A DNA stretch of 64,000 bases from Spisula solida (taxonomy: Eukaryota; Mollusca; Bivalvia; Venerida; Mactridae), in contig OX365946.1 of assembly GCA_947247005.1 (NCBI GenBank), forward strand, positions 55,020,734 through 55,084,733, written 5' to 3'. The number at the start of each line of letters is the position of its first letter. The stretch's first letter is position 1. Positions 60,463 through 64,000 of the stretch are shown here, one piece after another. The notes beneath the pieces were generated by a model. It had not been told where the DNA came from and did not search any database. It was given only the letters and a program-made list of their open reading frames with translations. The translations under genes were made by a program, and so were the position numbers.

Positions 60463-61754
60463 TACTTACTTTGGCAAACGGTCAACGAACTCTCAATGAA
60501 TCACAAGATATTTATGATGGTGTAAAACGGTTCTCGATCCAAGTATGTTGTACTTTTTATAATCCTTTCTAATGGAGACATTGCAATGTGATAGTGCACA
60601 TAGGCTAAGTAAATTATTTCGTATCAAAGGGTATTGGCATCATAAAGAAAATCTCCAACACTAAATTACACTTTTATTGTCCCTTGATAGGTTCATTTCG
60701 TGTCAAAACTTGTCTTAGGTTGAATAAATATTGTAGTCTAGATGGTAAACATTAAATAAACATTTGTCTAAAATATATTCAATATGAATATCATAATAGC
60801 TTCAGAAAACGTTAGGAAATTGGACTATTGTTTTCTGTTGATTTCAGAGATCACACTCCATATATATAAACTAAAGCTAAAAACCCAAAGCGATGATTCC
60901 TTTAGTATATAAATAATCTAATCTAATGCTGCTGTTCTAAGTACAGGAATGTCATATTTAAAAGAGCTTCATTTGAACATGCGCGGTAAAATATATTTCC
61001 ATGGGGGTATGAATAATTATCGTCACTCGGTATTTTTTATTCATGATTTGTCTGAATAAATGTATGATGGAATCTGTATGATAAACGGCGTACGGAGTAT
61101 ATTGTTTGGCTCTGTGATATAATATTCTTTTTCATATTAAAGAAGACTTGACGACTTGAAGACTTTCTAATGTATTGTTGGAAAGTTTGTAAGTCTTATG
61201 TTATTGGAACATTGTATCTAAACACCCGATATAGTATAGATATAGTAACATGTTCATGTTATATATTGAATAAAACTCCCAAATGTAAGCTTTTTATTGG
61301 TATTTGAAAGCATCAGATGAGATTAAGTTTGTTCTCATGGCATTCGGCTGTAATATTATGAAACACCCTGTATGCCAATCATGTGCGAAATTTGTTCGTT
61401 TTCTAAGAATTGATAGTAAAAACGCACAGAAAAATGATGTATCACCAAAATGAACAATTTACAGTAAAAGTCGAAAGGTGCAAGATGATTATTGGTCAAA
61501 ATATTATTTAATTTTGGAACGTTAGTATTACAATTTGTGTTTGATGCCCTAAAAACAAACATATACTACCAAGACAGTTCAATACATTGTACAAATAGGC
61601 AAACCAATTAAGCTGATTTTAATGACGGTCAATGTCATACATTTAGGAACAAAGGTTTTCAGTTCTCTTGACATGCGCTCTGTAAATCTAGTATCGTGTA
61701 AATGATTTGCAGAACAATTCATTTTGTCTAATTTGCAGAACAGGTGTTATACAA

Positions 61755-61830
61755 CTAAGTGTGTTTTGAACCCACGGATGATTGATAGACAATTGTTCCA
61801 CTGGTTAAGCTAATCGGAGAGCGAGCTAGA
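61755..61830 (-). mobile_element. tRNA-like sequence in unit E (sister of 49955-50030)
   Basis: Same B-box-like GGGTTCAAAACAC and A-box region as in copy A, with point differences. Confidence 0.5.
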
Positions 61831-62720
61831 TGAAATTGATGATTTGAGAAAATATTGTATGCGCCTAGTGATAAAGACGTAACGTTTTGCTGAGCGTTTG
61901 TCCGCATACCCACAGTGTTAAGGACGTTTCGGTTGGTACGGGAAACATAACTTTTTATCGAACAATGTGGTTTAAAATATCGCAATAATAAATTTGTTGC
62001 TGACTAGTTCTAATTGACTATTCTATGTTGATTTATTGATCAGGAAGCATAATTAATATGTATCAGAACTATGACTACTTTATTTCCAAAGGTTGTGAAC
62101 TGGGCTACGTAGTGAATTACAATTGATTTTTATAGATTGTGTGGGTACATACAGCAAATGTATTTTATCTGAAGACGAATAGTAAAGTCGAACCCCGTGT
62201 CTTTTCTGATTCGATAAACACGCCATTAATGGAGAGGGAAAGGCGACGCATTATTAACTGGTTTTTGTTTTGAAACACTTTTATCTTTATAAAACACAGA
62301 TTGATGAATAAAGGGCGCTCAATTTCTCTAAGTTCACTTCAGACGCCTTAAGTGTTAAAACCAGTGTCTGATTTAAATGACAGAATGATCTCCTGAATGA
62401 AAAACTAAGAAGCAAACCTTTCAAGTTAGAACAATACTAGAAAGGAATATTATCCGTCTTTAACTCTCAGATTTCATTCATTTTAAGTGCAGTACTTTAG
62501 GCATAATTATCTCAGCTGTAGCGAAGTGGAATATATCTAATTTAGCACAGTATGTAGTTCCATTCAGCATTATGTATGTATGCCTTTGTCCCATGAAACT
62601 CGTTTCACCTCATAAGTATGTTATACTTATAAATACAACATACTCGTACATGTAAAACTCATGCATAGTATTTGATACTGTTATTCGTCTATCAACACTT
62701 CAATGCCACTATTCTAAAAA

Positions 62721-63644
62721 CAAATAGAGTGTGACGTGTAATAAATATCCTTTCAATTTGGGCAGATCATTTTCTGAGTGTTGCCTTCCCTCTCCGTCTT
62801 TATATTGTATGTTAAGTCGTATATCAAAGCGTATATAATTGTTGTTACATGCCAATAAGGCATTGATTAGTCAACTTAGTATCTCAGCATCGCGCATGCT
62901 AAGCAACACCAGAGTATTATTATATTAGCCTTATGAACTTCTGTAACTTATTTCTGAAGAATGAATAGTCATTATTTGGTCGATGGATGGTCATTGCATT
63001 GTGTGCGGTTGAGTTGTTATGAATGAGTTCAAGCGGCGCATACAGGGGAATGTCTCGTATGAACATTTTTTTCGTTGATAATCAAATAATGGGCGAGACA
63101 AGAAGAAAGGCATTCATATACTTTGAAGTATGTTGGTTATATCAAGACGATAGTGTTGGACAATATCTGTCCTGGAGTAATGGACGTAATGTCCTTTTTA
63201 TAGTCACTTGGTCAGAGAGACACGCAACATAATGGACACGCGATTGACCACCATTGAATAAGAAAATAATGGTGTCTTGATATGATAGCGTATATGCTAA
63301 CGAGATATAATTTGCAATAATGTTATAGCTAAGATTACAGAGTTGTTGTATAATATACCGTGTATGCTAGGCACACGAACGATGGGTGTCAGTTGTAATG
63401 TGTGGATAATTTGCTATAACTACGTGACATGTAATCATTATCTTAACTTGCTACTTTATGTTTTGAGACGGTGCTGTTTGACATTACGTATTAATTCGCT
63501 GTTTATAGCTCCGTAGTTAGACAATATAGCGAGACAACATTTATTAGTCTGAGACAACAGTATTCTAATGTGCCCTTCAGATCATATAAACATATACCAA
63601 ACCAGTTTTATTAATTCCTGTGTAAACGATTTATTGTATTGCAG
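62721..63644. other. Non-coding stretch before the candidate exon
   Basis: Contains a degenerate GTTGCCTTCCCTCTCCG member of the dispersed motif family near 62780 and a 69-codon frame without motif (63023-63232). The last 40 bases form a pyrimidine-rich acceptor region. Confidence 0.4.
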
Positions 63645-63770
63645 AACCTATCCAAATTAGTGGTTGCACCTCAGTTAATGTTGTTCGTATTCGTGAAGGA
63701 ATAAATAAAACACTATCAATATACACCGATTCAAGGCAATATATTGCAACTATCAACCACAAACAATGTT
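63645..63770 (+). CDS. Candidate internal exon, extracellular-type sequence
   Basis: TTTATTGTATTGCAG is a good splice acceptor. The frame that receives one base from the donor at 32006 is open for about 48 codons to TAA at 63788-63790. It encodes a stretch with ISGCTSV, then VVRIREGINKTLSIYT, then a CC pair. The REGxNxTL pattern resembles strands of immunoglobulin-like or other extracellular beta-sandwich domains, and NKT is a possible N-glycosylation site. A weak donor, GTAAAG at 63771, would make the exon 126 nt and phase 1 to phase 1. Otherwise it is terminal and ends at the TAA. The family is not recognised. Confidence 0.35.
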
Positions 63771-64000
63771 GTAAAGGAAAATCTGCATAACGATTATTTA
63801 TTATTTTCTAACATATTTGAACGCCTTACTTAAGCTTGACCTGTAAATAATAGTTGCTCTCGGCGTTCATAATGAAGTTTATACTGACGAGATAAGATTA
63901 GTTTTCGTGGGTAATTATTTGCAATCATGTTTTCCAGTTACTAGTACTTTCGTATGGGAAACTAGTTCAGTAATTAGTCCCCTACCGGTTTTTGACCGCA

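Larger units (their letters stand above)
59275..62720. repeat. Tandem 5-kb unit, copy E
   Basis: Contains Q (59275-60650, split by a 983-bp transposon), U (60680-61250), V (61370-61500), S (61490-62030) and T (62170-62720). It lacks the MITE of copy A and has the tRNA-like sequence at 61755-61830 in block S. Confidence 0.8.

Noticed and set aside
55560..60860. Conserved TTGATTTCAG-AGATCACACTCCATA as a shared splice acceptor in units C, D and E
   Set aside because: The downstream frames diverge and stop at different codons in each copy, so a shared exon is not supported.

Overview
This window is AT-rich eukaryotic DNA that looks like an animal genome, most likely a bivalve or other mollusc. 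The evidence is indirect: tRNA-derived SINEs with a molluscan-looking tail, a repeat carrying a GACG microsatellite and TTATGCCCCC ends that I associate with bivalves, many small inverted-repeat transposons, and mariner-like and jockey/I-like remnants. I found no intact multi-domain host gene, operon, ribosomal RNA, functional tRNA or CRISPR array. The species call is inference.

Layout, left to right. At 1-1508 (minus) lies a 5'-truncated non-LTR retrotransposon whose reverse transcriptase frame is open for about 500 codons and runs off the left edge. From 1.9 to 31 kb there is non-coding DNA with short tandem repeats, tRNA-like SINE heads, and a series of non-autonomous DNA transposons: 6346-7294 (long inverted ends), 15873-16842 (its empty site is visible in a paralogous repeat at 28.7 kb), 17341-17577, 18800-19097 and 30210-30628. 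There is also a decayed LINE with its reverse transcriptase region deleted (20.79-21.52 kb) and a dead mariner transposase fragment (29.76-29.81 kb).

At 31937-32006 there is a good candidate first coding exon: a start codon in fair context, a short hydrophobic peptide, and a CAG|GTAAGC donor in phase 1. A candidate partner exon with a phase-compatible acceptor lies at 63645. If both are real, most of the second half of the window is one intron of about 31.6 kb. That intron would hold a very young LTR retrotransposon (32062-37061, LTRs identical by eye, TCTT target duplication, almost no coding capacity), a 32-copy 40-bp minisatellite (41034-42310) bracketed by two small transposons, and a tandem array of diverged units of about 5 kb (46.8-62.7 kb).

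The 5-kb units share a strongly conserved non-coding core and act as records of insertion: one copy has a SINE, one a 78-bp element, one a 983-bp mariner-like element and one a truncated palindromic element, each absent from a sister copy. The window is therefore mainly a record of transposon activity and tandem duplication around one possible secreted or membrane-protein gene.
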